Assembly: GCA_043736395.1 (NCBI GenBank) | Contig: JAYTCQ010000408.1 | Location: 1-19,254, forward strand | Origin: JAFDVL01 sp043736395 | GTDB lineage: Bacteria > Acidobacteriota > Blastocatellia > RBC074 | Length of the DNA stretch: 19,254 bases | Reading direction: 5' to 3' | In this document: positions 1-8,937 of the stretch, one piece after another | Numbering within the stretch: the first letter of the stretch is position 1 | Layout: each line of letters begins with the position of its first letter | Notes under the pieces: generated by a model | Database searches by the model: none | What the model saw: only the letters and a program-made list of their open reading frames with translations | What the model was told of the DNA's origin: nothing | Program-made: the position numbers and the translations under genes

Positions 1-5
1 CTGTT

Positions 6-1859
6 ATGAACAATTTTAGTGAATTTCTGCAAGAAGATCGTGTCCGCATTTTTGATGGCGCGATGGGCACGATGCTTTATAACAAGGGCGTCTATATCAA
101 TCGCTCCTACGATGAACTGAATCTTTCCAGCCCGGATTTAGTCACCGAAATTCATCGTGAATATTTAAAGGCTGGAGCCGAAATTATCGAGACCAACACC
201 TTCGGAGCTTCGCGCTTAAAACTCGCGCAGCAAGGGCTTGATGATCGTTTGGCAGAAATCAATGTGGCTGCGGCGAAGCTTGCCCGACAAGCCATCGAAT
301 CAGCGCGTCACGATGCGTTTGTGGCCGGAGCGATTTCTCCGCTCGGCGTTCGCATTGAACCTTACGGCCCGACTTCGATGGACGAAGCCAGAGAAATGTT
401 CCGCGAACAGGCGCAGGCTTTGGTCGAAGGCGGTGTAGATTGTTTTGTCCTCGAAACTTTTCACGATTTAGCTGAAATTGAACAAGCCATCAAAGCCATT
501 CGCGAAGTCGGAGACGTACCGATCTTTGCGCAAATGACGATCAACGATCATTTGCAAACCGCGTACGGAACTCCGCTGGAAATTATCACTACGCGCCTCG
601 ATAAGCTGCTCGACACCAAAGGCATTGACGTGATGGGGTTGAATTGCTCTGTCGGGCCGAACGCGATTCTGGCCGCGATTGATAAGATTCGACCGCTCAC
701 CACACGTCGTCTTTCAGCGCAGCCCAATGCTGGAAATCCGCGTGATGTGCAGGGGCGACAGATGTACATGGCTTCGCCGGAATATATGGCGAAGTATGCG
801 AAACGCCTTATCAGCGCGGGAGCAAAGTTCGTGGGTGGATGTTGCGGAACGACTCCTGAACACATCAAATTAATTGTAGATGCGGTTCGTGCTTTGAGTC
901 CCGGACGCCGCACAGTCAATGCGATTACAGTTGAAGAACAAAAAGTGCAAGTCGAACCTGTACCGCTCGCCGAACGTTCACGTCTTGCACACAAAGTCGC
1001 AAATAATCAATTCATCACCAGCGTTGAAATTGTCCCTCCACGTGGTATTGATCCCGCGAAAATGTTAGAAGGCGTCCGTCAATTAAAAGACGCTGGTGTT
1101 GATGCCGTCAACGTTCCTGACGGCCCGCGAGCGCAAACCCGCATGGGAGCTTTAGCCGTATCGTTATTGATCGAACAGCAAGTTGGCATCGAAGCCGTCA
1201 CTCATTATTGTTGCCGTGACAGAAATCTTTTAGGGATGCAATCTGATCTGCTTGGCGCGGCGGCTTTGGGGCTGAAAAACTTTTTGCTCATTACTGGAGA
1301 CCCGCCGAAAATGGGGCCGTTTCCTGATGCGACTGCTGTGTTTGATATTGATGCGATTGGACTCACGAATATGGTCAATCGCATGAATCACGGGCTTGAT
1401 CCCGGCGGCAATCCGATTGGCAAACCGACTTCATTTTTCATCGGCGTCGGAGTCAATCCCGGCGCGATTGATCTGGATCATGAAATCCGCCGCTTTGAAT
1501 GGAAAGTCGAAGCCGGAGCCGAATACGCGATTACGCAGCCTGTCTTCGATGTCGCGCAATTGAAAAATTTCCTCAAACGAATTGAGCATTGCCGCATCCC
1601 GATTGTCCCCGGCATCTGGCCTTTAACCAGCTTCCGCAACGCTGAATTCCTGAACAACGAAGTCCCCGGCGTAGACGTTCCACCCGAAATTCTGGAACGC
1701 ATGCGCAAATGCAATACCGGAGAATCTGCTCTGGCGGAAGGCGTCAAAATTGCCCAGGAAATGTTGGAAGAAGTTCGCCCGTACGTGCAAGGCGTACAAG
1801 TATCTGCGCCGTTTGGGAAGATTCAGCATGCGCTGGAGGTATTTGAGGTTTTGAAATAG
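6..1859 (+). CDS. Bifunctional homocysteine S-methyltransferase / 5,10-methylenetetrahydrofolate reductase
   Basis: 617 aa. The N-terminal half (about residues 10-300) is a homocysteine S-methyltransferase barrel. It has the opening FDGAMGTML motif and the zinc-binding cysteines C214 (GLNCSVGP) and C279-C280 (GGCCGTTPEH). The C-terminal half (about 335-617) is a methylenetetrahydrofolate reductase of the FAD-binding barrel type, with EIVPPRG near residue 341, a VPDGPRAQTRMG segment and LLITGDPP. Known members of this fusion (Bacillus YitJ type) couple production of methyl-folate to methylation of homocysteine to methionine in the cytoplasm; there is no cobalamin-binding module here. The ATG at position 6 fits the family start, but only 5 bases precede it, so a ribosome binding site cannot be judged. 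The stop is TAG. It looks unrelated to the pectin genes downstream. Domain assignment is confident; which methyl donor is used is inference. Confidence 0.93.
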   Translation: MNNFSEFLQEDRVRIFDGAMGTMLYNKGVYINRSYDELNLSSPDLVTEIHREYLKAGAEIIETNTFGASRLKLAQQGLDDRLAEINVAAAKLARQAIESARHDAFVAGAISPLGVRIEPYGPTSMDEAREMFREQAQALVEGGVDCFVLETFHDLAEIEQAIKAIREVGDVPIFAQMTINDHLQTAYGTPLEIITTRLDKLLDTKGIDVMGLNCSVGPNAILAAIDKIRPLTTRRLSAQPNAGNPRDVQGRQMYMASPEYMAKYAKRLISAGAKFVGGCCGTTPEHIKLIVDAVRALSPGRRTVNAITVEEQKVQVEPVPLAERSRLAHKVANNQFITSVEIVPPRGIDPAKMLEGVRQLKDAGVDAVNVPDGPRAQTRMGALAVSLLIEQQVGIEAVTHYCCRDRNLLGMQSDLLGAAALGLKNFLLITGDPPKMGPFPDATAVFDIDAIGLTNMVNRMNHGLDPGGNPIGKPTSFFIGVGVNPGAIDLDHEIRRFEWKVEAGAEYAITQPVFDVAQLKNFLKRIEHCRIPIVPGIWPLTSFRNAEFLNNEVPGVDVPPEILERMRKCNTGESALAEGVKIAQEMLEEVRPYVQGVQVSAPFGKIQHALEVFEVLK

Positions 1860-1924
1860 CAACATCACAGGATTAGTCAAAAATAACGTCGTGGTAAAAT
1901 TCTTACACTCTACCATTATCAATT

Positions 1925-2542
1925 ATGGCATCCATAAACATGCAATTTCATGCTCTACCTGAAGAGTTAATTCGCTTTGTCGGTAAATGGACAAAGGAAG
2001 TTAATTTTCACATCGTAAAGCTCATACTTTTCCCTGAATTTCCAGAACTTACTGCCACAGAACTAGAAAATAATGGCAACTTCGAATCATCCATTAAATC
2101 ACTTGATGGCGTATTTAGAATCTGTTTAGGTCTACAACCGCCGATTTTGTCTGTAAGTAGCGCATATGATTTCATTGTTAATAATCCTGACTACCTCTCA
2201 ATTGACGTGGGCAAATTAAGCAGTGACGGGCTTAAGGAATCGTCCATGTCAGGCAAAACCAATGATCTGTCCCTGCTCCGTATTTGGAAGAAATTTGCCA
2301 GAGACCTAAGGAAAGAATCCTCAACCGGATTATGGGTGATCAATCCAGGGTCAGGAGCCAGAAGTTTTTATAAAAATGCGCGATATACAAAAAGTGCCTC
2401 CGAACTTGCTTTGAGAGGCACGAAGCTCCTTCCTGTTGCTGGCTGGTGTTATTACGAACTTGATCAATCCAAACAACACGCACAACAAACCCTCTCCAAA
2501 TTTCGGGAAGCGTTTGACGAGATGAAACGCCGTGGCGACTAA
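1925..2542 (+). CDS. Hypothetical protein, 205 aa, unrecognised
   Basis: I do not recognise the family. The protein is soluble-looking, with no signal peptide or membrane segment. It has an aromatic and acidic N-terminal third and a basic, Lys/Arg-rich middle (around WKKFARDLRKE). A GLWVINPGSGARSFY stretch follows, and the C-terminus (about residues 175-205) is a charged helix that could be a coiled coil. No clear Shine-Dalgarno precedes the ATG at 1925. The upstream gap is 65 bases, and the stop lies 5 bases before the acetylesterase start, so the two may be co-transcribed. Codon use is visibly more AT-rich and less regular than in the flanking genes, which could mean recent acquisition. The open frame fills the space between two solid genes on the same strand, which supports it being real. 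Confidence 0.6.
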   Translation: MASINMQFHALPEELIRFVGKWTKEVNFHIVKLILFPEFPELTATELENNGNFESSIKSLDGVFRICLGLQPPILSVSSAYDFIVNNPDYLSIDVGKLSSDGLKESSMSGKTNDLSLLRIWKKFARDLRKESSTGLWVINPGSGARSFYKNARYTKSASELALRGTKLLPVAGWCYYELDQSKQHAQQTLSKFREAFDEMKRRGD

Positions 2543-2547
2543 AATTT

Positions 2548-3345
2548 ATGAAAACCTATTTTTCTAAAAACAATTTCCTCACTGCGATTTTCGTCCTCGC
2601 GTTGACTTCTTTCTCGCTATCCGTAAATGCGCAATCTGTCGCTGCACTCCCAACCCTGTTTTTGATCGGAGATTCAACGGTCAACACTCCCACCAAAGAT
2701 CAACAGGGCTGGGGCGATCCGATTGCTTCATTCTTCGACAAGACAAAAATTAAAGTCGAAAACAAAGCACGCGGCGGACGCAGCAGTCGTACCTACATCA
2801 CCGAAGGATTATGGGATCAGGTGTTGGAAAAAATGAAGCCTGGAGATTTTGTGCTGATGCAGTTCGGACACAATGATGGCGGGGCTGTTAATGACACTTC
2901 GCGGGCGCGCGGCTCCATCAGAGGCACAGGCGAAGAGACGGAAGAAATTGATAATCTGATTACTAAAAAACACGAAATCGTTCACAGCTACGGTTGGTAT
3001 TTGCGCAAATATATTTCCGATGCCAAAGCCAAAGGCGCAACGATCATTGTGCTTTCTCCGATTCCTCGCAATAACTGGAAGGACGGTAAAGTCGCTCGCG
3101 CTGCCAAAGATTATGGAAAATGGGCACAGGAATCAGCACAAACCGTAGGCGTATTATTCATTGACTTGAATGAAATTATCGCCCGCCGCTACGAAGAAAT
3201 CGGTGAAGAAAAAATTAAGCCACAATTTTTTACGCCTGCCGATAACACGCACACTTCACCCGCCGGAGCCAGGCTCAATGCCGAGTGCGTGGTCATGGGA
3301 TTAATCAATTGTGAAAACCAGTTGAAGTATTTTTTGACCGATTAA
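2548..3345 (+). CDS. Rhamnogalacturonan acetylesterase, SGNH/GDSL family (CE12-like)
   Basis: 265 aa with a Sec signal peptide (about residues 1-29, hydrophobic core then VNAQS). All four SGNH blocks are visible: GDST with nucleophile S43; the block II glycine in ARGGRSS (about G77); FGHND with N109 for the oxyanion hole; and DNTH with the D232/H235 catalytic pair. GDSTV, the GGRSSRTY segment and the DNTHTSPAGA ending are typical of carbohydrate esterase family 12. Known members remove acetyl groups from the rhamnogalacturonan-I backbone so that lyases and hydrolases can act; the predicted location is periplasmic or extracellular. It starts 5 bases after the preceding stop and converges on the LysR gene, separated by an inverted repeat. 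The pectin-related genes downstream support the substrate; xylan deacetylation is a less likely alternative. Confidence 0.88.
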   Translation: MKTYFSKNNFLTAIFVLALTSFSLSVNAQSVAALPTLFLIGDSTVNTPTKDQQGWGDPIASFFDKTKIKVENKARGGRSSRTYITEGLWDQVLEKMKPGDFVLMQFGHNDGGAVNDTSRARGSIRGTGEETEEIDNLITKKHEIVHSYGWYLRKYISDAKAKGATIIVLSPIPRNNWKDGKVARAAKDYGKWAQESAQTVGVLFIDLNEIIARRYEEIGEEKIKPQFFTPADNTHTSPAGARLNAECVVMGLINCENQLKYFLTD

Positions 3346-3358
3346 GATTAGAAGACTT

Positions 3359-3430
3359 ACCACGGAGAAATAAAGTCGAAAAATAGTGTAGTTCTTTTTT
3401 CTTCTCTGTGTCCTCCGTGTTCTCCGTGGT
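3359..3430. repeat. Intergenic inverted repeat with 9-base word array, between convergent genes
   Basis: An 11-base perfect inverted repeat (ACCACGGAGAA at 3359-3369, TTCTCCGTGGT at 3420-3430) encloses about 50 bases. The right part is three related 9-mers in tandem: TTCTCTGTG (3402), TCCTCCGTG (3411) and TTCTCCGTG (3420). The right arm ends at the base before the LysR stop codon on the other strand. The left arm starts 13 bases after the acetylesterase stop. The position between convergent genes suggests a bidirectional terminator or processing hairpin; this role is inferred. Confidence 0.7.
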
Positions 3431-4321
3431 TTACTTCCGACCTAATTTACGAATAATCGTTTTCGATAATTCTTTGGTAGCCATTGAAGCGGCGGCTCCC
3501 TTTTGCCGGACTAATCCCAGCTCTCGAAATAACACCTGATTCCCAGCTCTCATCAATTTTACTTTTTTGTCGAGCCCTTCGTTGCCAACGAAATGCTGAG
3601 GAAGCACCGAAGCTCCGAGTCCTGCACCAACCAGACTTTTGATCGCTTCGATATTTTCCATGACCATCGCGATCTGAGGCTGCACTCCCAGCTTCTCAAA
3701 GTGTTGATCTATGATTTTGCGCATCACTGTTTTTTGTTCGTACAAAATAAATTGCAGGGAATTCAGATCATGAATCGAGAGTTTTTTCTTGCTTGCGAAT
3801 GGATGATTGCTGGGGATCGCAATCATGACTTCTTCTTCACACAGTGGCATAAAGTCAAAATCACGTTCCTCAAAAGGTCTCATCACCAACCCTAAATCTA
3901 ATCGTTCCGCTCTGATTTCATTCAGAATGACATCCGTCGTGTCTGACATGATCACTAATTCAATGCTCGGATATTCTTTAATAAAAGTCTCAAAAACTGT
4001 TGGTAGTTGGTAAATCAGAGTCGTCGCGCCAGAGCCAAAACGAACGCGTCCACGTTGCAATCCATTCAGTTCTTTCAGTGCGCGTTCTGCACTATGAACA
4101 TCCTGAAAAATTCTTTCGCAGTGTTCGCTTAACAATTTCCCGGCCTCAGTCAGGACAACTCTTCTGCCGACACGACAGAACAGCTCACAGCCTAAGTCTT
4201 CTTCTAATTGCTTAATGTGCTGGCTGATCGTGGACTGCGAAAGCCGCAACAATTGGCTCGCCGCCGTAAAGCTCCCACCTTTCACCGCCGTGCTAAAGAC
4301 TTTAAGTTGATGGAAGTCCAT
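3431..4321 (-). CDS. LysR-family transcriptional regulator
   Basis: 296 aa from the chosen start. Residues 1-60 form the winged helix-turn-helix (MDFHQLKVF, then AASQLLRLSQSTISQHIKQL), followed by the usual linker helix. A periplasmic-binding-like effector domain runs from about residue 90 to the end (RVRFGSGATTLIYQLP, LGLVMRPFEE, SVLPQHFV). I chose ATG at 4321 because LysR proteins typically open with this MDFxQLxxF pattern; the frame also has an ATG at 4339 and a TTG at 4345. None has a good Shine-Dalgarno. It is divergent from the TonB-dependent receptor, with a 266-base shared upstream region, the classic arrangement of a LysR regulator and its target. The inducer is unknown; a pectin-derived acid sugar is a plausible guess only. 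Confidence 0.92.
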   Translation of the reverse strand: MDFHQLKVFSTAVKGGSFTAASQLLRLSQSTISQHIKQLEEDLGCELFCRVGRRVVLTEAGKLLSEHCERIFQDVHSAERALKELNGLQRGRVRFGSGATTLIYQLPTVFETFIKEYPSIELVIMSDTTDVILNEIRAERLDLGLVMRPFEERDFDFMPLCEEEVMIAIPSNHPFASKKKLSIHDLNSLQFILYEQKTVMRKIIDQHFEKLGVQPQIAMVMENIEAIKSLVGAGLGASVLPQHFVGNEGLDKKVKLMRAGNQVLFRELGLVRQKGAAASMATKELSKTIIRKLGRK

Positions 4322-4587
4322 AACGGCATCATAACTCATCAACAAAACCGATCAAACTATTCGTAACAATGAATTTTACAGATTAGCAGATTAATTATAG
4401 ACTCTTCCCGCTACACGATTATCAATTCATATACAGATAGCTTTGTTGAGGAAATTTCAAGTTTTCGATTCGATCTATTATTAGAGATGCAACCACCGCA
4501 TGTTCTATTCATAGGGTTATTAATGAATGCTCCCAAACAATATTCATTGATTTTCACCCATCACTAAACTCAACAGGAGATAATTCA
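4322..4587. promoter_or_regulatory. Divergent regulatory region between lysR and the TonB receptor
   Basis: This AT-rich, non-coding gap separates two divergent genes and should carry both promoters. An inverted repeat ATTCAT-N10-ATGAAT lies at 4507-4528, 60 bases before the receptor start. Further direct copies of ATTCAT lie at 4425-4430 and 4542-4547. A 22-base dyad of this kind contains several T-N11-A spacings, as LysR operators do, but ATTCAT is common in AT-rich DNA. The receptor has a good ribosome binding site, AGGAGA at 4575-4580, 7 bases before ATG 4588. I could not assign -35/-10 boxes with confidence. Confidence 0.45.
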
Positions 4588-7500
4588 ATGTTGTCGAGAC
4601 TATTCAAAAATTCGGTCAGGTTACTGGGTTACGCAATCCTTGGATTGACAATTTCAATTACAGGTCTGGCGCAAATTAAATCCGGTGTGATTACCGGAAC
4701 GGTCACGGATGCGACAGGCGCAGTTGTGCCAGGCGCAGTCATCACCGTTATTAATCAGGAAACCAATGTTGCGTCAAACGCTCTAGCTGATGAAGCTGGA
4801 GGATTCACAGTTCCGTATCTCGCACCTGGAACTTATAACGTCAACGTCGAGAAAACCGGTTCAGGCTTTTCTAAATACAGTCGTACAGGAGTAACCGTTT
4901 CTACCGCGCAAACCGTGCAAGTGGAAATTAAATTACAGGCAGGCGGAACCACGGACACAGTTACGGTAACTTCCGATGCTGCCACGTTGCAAACATCTAC
5001 GGCAACAGTTGGTGGCGCAGTCAATGAACGCATCGTGCAAACGCTCCCCAACATCACGCACAACCCTTTTCAGTACGCTGCTCTCACGGCTGGCGTCATT
5101 CCACGCGGAGCCTTCAATAACACGCAGAGTACATTTTCTTTCGGTATTGGAATTGACGGACGTCGTCAGGCTTCAGCCATCAGCATCAACGGCGGTTCAG
5201 CTTTTTCAAACGATATTATTTTAGACGGGGTCAGTGTTCAGGGATCAGCCTGGAACGAAGCGACAGTACTGCCGAATCAAGATGCGTTGCAGGAAGTCAA
5301 AACCATCGTCAACAACTACACCGCTGAATATGGTCGTGCGCAAGGTGTCATCATCTTCCAAACTAAGGGCGGCAGTAACGAATTTCACGGCTCAGGCTTC
5401 TGGCGTATTCGCAACGAAGCGCTCAATGCCAATTCGTTTCAAAATAATTCTCAGAATATCACCCGTGGGCCTTTTAAATCGCATACGTACGGTGGAACGA
5501 TGGGTGGACGGATTATTCGTGACAAGGCATTTTTCTTTGCCAGTTATGAAGGTCTGAAATTTGCTCGTAATTACGACTTTTTGAAAACAGTTCCAACCGC
5601 AGCTGAACGCGCAGGCGATTTCAGCAACACGCTTGTCAACGCTGGCGGAACCGCACGTCCGGTCAAAATTTTTGATCCTTTCAATGCCACTCAGATTGGC
5701 ACCAGTTCGGCTTATCTACGCACTCAGTTTCCAACCTTCACTGATGCGAACGGAGTCGTACGCACCAGCCCGCTTCCGGCGTCTCGCCTGAACACACAGG
5801 GGCTGGCTTTTTTACAGTCTTATCCGCTCCCTAACCGAACCCCAACCGACGTTTATAACGCTAACAATTTCTTCTATCGCGGTCTACAAAACTTCAAAAA
5901 GAATAACGTCAATTCCCGCGTAGATTACAATCGTGGCAATCACAATTTTTACGCAACTGGTGGTATTCAGCTTGGTCGAATTGTAACTCCGCGTTCGTGG
6001 GGTGAGACGAATCAGTTTTACAGCCGTAACGAAATGGTCGGCAACCAACAGCCTGACAAAAATCCTTATATTTCCGTGGGTGATACCTGGACTGTCAGCT
6101 CCAACCTCGTGATTGACGCACGCATCGGCATTAACCGAATTCAGAGCGACAACGAAGTGGATGTCTTTGAAGGATTTGATTATGCCAAGTTCGGCATTCC
6201 TTCACAGATTCTGGCTTTGAGTGTGGTGCCAGGTGCGCCTCCTTCCTTTGCTCCGGGCAACGGACTGAGTCCGCTGCACGATGGGCAATTTGTCCATAAA
6301 CGCGAACGTCAAACCAACAGTGATACGAACGCAAGCTTAAGCTGGACGCGTGGACGTTGGACGCATAAATTCGGTGGAACCTACCGCGTTCTTCTTTCAA
6401 ATTATACTGACCCGCATGATCCATTTCAGGTGCAGACCGGAGCTGAATATACACGTCAAAATATTAATGCCAGCGGCAGCACGACGGGACTGACAACCGC
6501 CGATGCCACGTTTAATGGCTATGGCCCGGCTTCAATTGCGCTGGGTGCAGGATTTATGGAAGAGCGTTCCGGCTTCGCTGTACAATTAGCCTTAGCGCAA
6601 AAATACTCCGCGATTTATTCGCAAAACGATTGGCGCGTGAATGAAAAATTAAATATCAATCTGGGAGTCCGCTGGGACGTTCAGCCCGGCCCGACAGAAA
6701 GATTCAATCACATCAGCGCGCTTGATCTGGATGCAAAAAATCCGTTCGGAACCACCGGACGAATTGTCTTTCCGGGAGTGACATTCAAACGCCGTAATAT
6801 GTGGCCAACTGAATGGAACAATTTCGGCCCACGGCTGGGATACGCCTGGCAGCTTCGCAATAATTTAGTTCTTCGTGGCGGCTACGGATTAACGTACATC
6901 CCCACCAACACTGGCTACAACGATGGTCCCGGATTTTATGGCGCAGGGCCATTTGCTCCGGCAACTGCTACCAGCTCCCTTAATCCAGGCAGCGCAACAA
7001 CGCCTTATGGAACAAATCCTGTTGGTGTCTTGATTGGCGCATTCAATAATTTGAATGTCAGTCCAATCGTGCTTCCAGTCGGTGCTGATGAAAATAATCC
7101 GGGCATTTATGGTGGCTTAGTCCGTCGTTTCCCGCAAAATTACAAGAATGGTTTCGTGCAACAATGGAACACTTTTGTTGAGAAAAAAATTGGTAATGAC
7201 TGGGTCGCTTCCGCCGGATACATTGGTTCACACGGCAGCCGCTTACAAGTGGCATTCGTGTCCGTGAATAATCCGCAATTCGTTGATCCGGCAGTGTTGA
7301 CCGATTGGCGCAATCAATACGTTGCCAGTAATGGAACGATCAATCCTGCGACGCAACAAATTGCGAATCCATATCAGCCCGCCACCGGAGCTTTAATTCC
7401 TTTCGGTGCTGGTAATATTCGCAATCGGACGATCCCCAGAATTGAAACCTTCCTGCCTTATCCGCATCAGGGAAACAGTATTCACTACACTGTGGGCACG

Positions 7501-8427
7501 TCGGATTATCACGCGTTACAATTGCAAATCAACAAGCAATTCTCGAAAGGTTTGCAGTTCAATGCACACTACACCTGGTCGAAACTGATTGAATTCAGCT
7601 CTTATAATGCTGCTAACAATCAGGGCTTTTCAGACGGTGGCAGCACCGGCTCCAGCTACTTCGCCAATATTCGCCCTGAAAGTTGGAAGACCAATCGTAA
7701 GCTTTCGACGAATGATGTTCCCCATCGTTTCGTTGCTTCGTGGGTTTATGAGTTGCCAATTGGGACAGGCAAACTCCTGAACACCAGCAACGATAAAGTG
7801 AATAACCTTGTTGGTGGATGGCGTGTTGCTGGCTCGTTCAATACCAGTACCGGTTTCACGTTCCCGCTTTCCAATGGCGGTTCAAATTCTATCAATGGCT
7901 TACCTGATCGCGTGACAGGTGTTGACATTGAGCTACCGAAATCACTGCAAAAATGGTACGACGGAAGAACTACAGTGACCTTACCAAGTGGACGTGTGGT
8001 AACTCCCTGCAACCGTTGCTTCCTGAAATACAACATTGACGCATTCAGTGGACGCACCGTCACCACTCCTAACGGATCAACCGTCGCGGATTTGTTCTGG
8101 TACGGAACTTCGGCGGCGACGTTCAATGAGTTACGCGCTCCGTCCAACTGGAACGTCAATATGTCCATTGAGAAAACTTTCAAGATTGGTGAGAAATTCG
8201 GTCTTGAGTTTTCGGCTCAGACAACCAATCTTTTCAATCATACGCAATTCAGACCGGGTCTGAATACATCGTTCGGCGGAACCGTACTTCCCGCCACTGT
8301 GACAGGGAACCCAACTCAAAATTTGAAGGTTGGGCAGTTGCAGGATGTAGCCAATACTTGGGGAACATACACCAATAATGCGTATGATCCGCGTCAGATT
8401 GAATTTATCTTAAAGCTTAGATTCTAA
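4588..8427 (+). CDS. TonB-dependent receptor, Oar-like, with carboxypeptidase-regulatory-like N-terminal domain
   Basis: 1279 aa, an outer-membrane transporter. A Sec signal peptide (about residues 1-29, ending GLAQ) is followed by a carboxypeptidase-regulatory-like beta-sandwich (about 33-115: ITGTVTDATGAVVPGA, then GGFTVPYLAPGTYNV). A plug domain (about 125-260, including ISINGGSAFSNDIILDGVS) and a long beta-barrel follow. The protein ends in an aromatic strand (FILKLRF), the usual outer-membrane assembly signal. Length and layout match the Oar-like receptors that acidobacteria carry in large numbers, and no SusD-like lipoprotein follows. The clear AGGAGA ribosome binding site at 4575 supports the start. 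Given its neighbours, it likely imports pectin oligosaccharides powered by TonB/ExbBD, but the cargo cannot be read from the sequence. A strong terminator follows at 8438. Confidence 0.93.
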   Translation: MLSRLFKNSVRLLGYAILGLTISITGLAQIKSGVITGTVTDATGAVVPGAVITVINQETNVASNALADEAGGFTVPYLAPGTYNVNVEKTGSGFSKYSRTGVTVSTAQTVQVEIKLQAGGTTDTVTVTSDAATLQTSTATVGGAVNERIVQTLPNITHNPFQYAALTAGVIPRGAFNNTQSTFSFGIGIDGRRQASAISINGGSAFSNDIILDGVSVQGSAWNEATVLPNQDALQEVKTIVNNYTAEYGRAQGVIIFQTKGGSNEFHGSGFWRIRNEALNANSFQNNSQNITRGPFKSHTYGGTMGGRIIRDKAFFFASYEGLKFARNYDFLKTVPTAAERAGDFSNTLVNAGGTARPVKIFDPFNATQIGTSSAYLRTQFPTFTDANGVVRTSPLPASRLNTQGLAFLQSYPLPNRTPTDVYNANNFFYRGLQNFKKNNVNSRVDYNRGNHNFYATGGIQLGRIVTPRSWGETNQFYSRNEMVGNQQPDKNPYISVGDTWTVSSNLVIDARIGINRIQSDNEVDVFEGFDYAKFGIPSQILALSVVPGAPPSFAPGNGLSPLHDGQFVHKRERQTNSDTNASLSWTRGRWTHKFGGTYRVLLSNYTDPHDPFQVQTGAEYTRQNINASGSTTGLTTADATFNGYGPASIALGAGFMEERSGFAVQLALAQKYSAIYSQNDWRVNEKLNINLGVRWDVQPGPTERFNHISALDLDAKNPFGTTGRIVFPGVTFKRRNMWPTEWNNFGPRLGYAWQLRNNLVLRGGYGLTYIPTNTGYNDGPGFYGAGPFAPATATSSLNPGSATTPYGTNPVGVLIGAFNNLNVSPIVLPVGADENNPGIYGGLVRRFPQNYKNGFVQQWNTFVEKKIGNDWVASAGYIGSHGSRLQVAFVSVNNPQFVDPAVLTDWRNQYVASNGTINPATQQIANPYQPATGALIPFGAGNIRNRTIPRIETFLPYPHQGNSIHYTVGTSDYHALQLQINKQFSKGLQFNAHYTWSKLIEFSSYNAANNQGFSDGGSTGSSYFANIRPESWKTNRKLSTNDVPHRFVASWVYELPIGTGKLLNTSNDKVNNLVGGWRVAGSFNTSTGFTFPLSNGGSNSINGLPDRVTGVDIELPKSLQKWYDGRTTVTLPSGRVVTPCNRCFLKYNIDAFSGRTVTTPNGSTVADLFWYGTSAATFNELRAPSNWNVNMSIEKTFKIGEKFGLEFSAQTTNLFNHTQFRPGLNTSFGGTVLPATVTGNPTQNLKVGQLQDVANTWGTYTNNAYDPRQIEFILKLRF

Positions 8428-8437
8428 GCCACTCCTC

Positions 8438-8472
8438 AAGGTGGAATTGGTTGAGGCTGATTCCACCTTTTT
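8438..8472 (+). terminator. Rho-independent terminator after the TonB receptor
   Basis: A perfect 10-base stem (AAGGTGGAAT at 8438-8447 with ATTCCACCTT at 8460-8469) has a 12-base loop and runs directly into a T-rich tail that continues to 8472. It begins 11 bases after the receptor stop. A competing stem, CCTCAA at 8434-8439 with TTGAGG at 8451-8456, overlaps the left arm and loop and cannot form at the same time. The next gene starts only about 10 bases after the tail. Confidence 0.8.
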
Positions 8473-8481
8473 AAATTTCTA

Positions 8482-8805
8482 ATGCATTTTCAAAACTGGG
8501 ATTCTGCCCCCATTCAAAAAATTGCTTCCGGCATTGAACGACAAATGATCGTCGGTGAAAAGATGATGATTTGTCGGTTGCGATTTGCGCCGCATACTCC
8601 GACGACTCCGCACGATCATCCGCATGAGCAAATGACATTTGTAGAGAAAGGGAGATTAAAATTCCTCATCGGCGAAGAAGAATTTCTTGCACAAGCCGGA
8701 GACATTTTGCATATTCCACCCGGCGCATGGCACGGCTCCACTATCCTTGATGAAGAAGTAATTTTGGTTGATCTCTTTTCGCCCATTCGTGAAGATTTTT
8801 TGTGA
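8482..8805 (+). CDS. kdgF: KdgF-like cupin, pectin-derived unsaturated uronate linearisation
   Basis: 107 aa, a single-domain small cupin with no signal peptide, so cytoplasmic. The metal-site pattern is visible: HDHPHEQ (residues 44-50), the G-rich turn, AGDILHIPPGAWHG with H84, and the closing D97-LFSPIREDFL. That last segment is typical of KdgF. KdgF proteins convert 4,5-unsaturated galacturonate, released by pectate lyases, into its linear keto form on the way to 2-keto-3-deoxygluconate. The PL10 lyase and uronate enzymes nearby support this. No Shine-Dalgarno is visible before the ATG at 8482, which follows the receptor terminator almost at once, so expression may depend on readthrough or on a promoter inside the receptor gene. 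A generic cupin of other specificity is the alternative. Confidence 0.8.
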   Translation: MHFQNWDSAPIQKIASGIERQMIVGEKMMICRLRFAPHTPTTPHDHPHEQMTFVEKGRLKFLIGEEEFLAQAGDILHIPPGAWHGSTILDEEVILVDLFSPIREDFL

Positions 8806-8864
8806 TTTTTAAGTCAGTATCACCTGCGGCACCACAATGAGATTAAGATAAGAAAGAAACGATG

Positions 8865-8937
8865 ACGGAACATACGGAAATAACGAAACATACGGAAAGC
8901 CTGAGCTTGGAAACATATCTTTTTCTGTTTGTTCCGT
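8865..8937. repeat. Intergenic imperfect inverted repeat with 9-base word array
   Basis: The left part is a 9-base-period array: GGAACATAC (8867), GGAAATAAC (8876), GAAACATAC (8885), then GGAAA. ACATACGGAAA occurs exactly at 8870-8880 and again at 8888-8898. The left arm at 8865-8880 pairs with 8922-8937 at 14 of 16 positions, with a loop of about 41 bases. The rest of the 214-base gap between the cupin and GH51 genes (8806-9019) holds no gene and no promoter I can defend. Confidence 0.65.
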
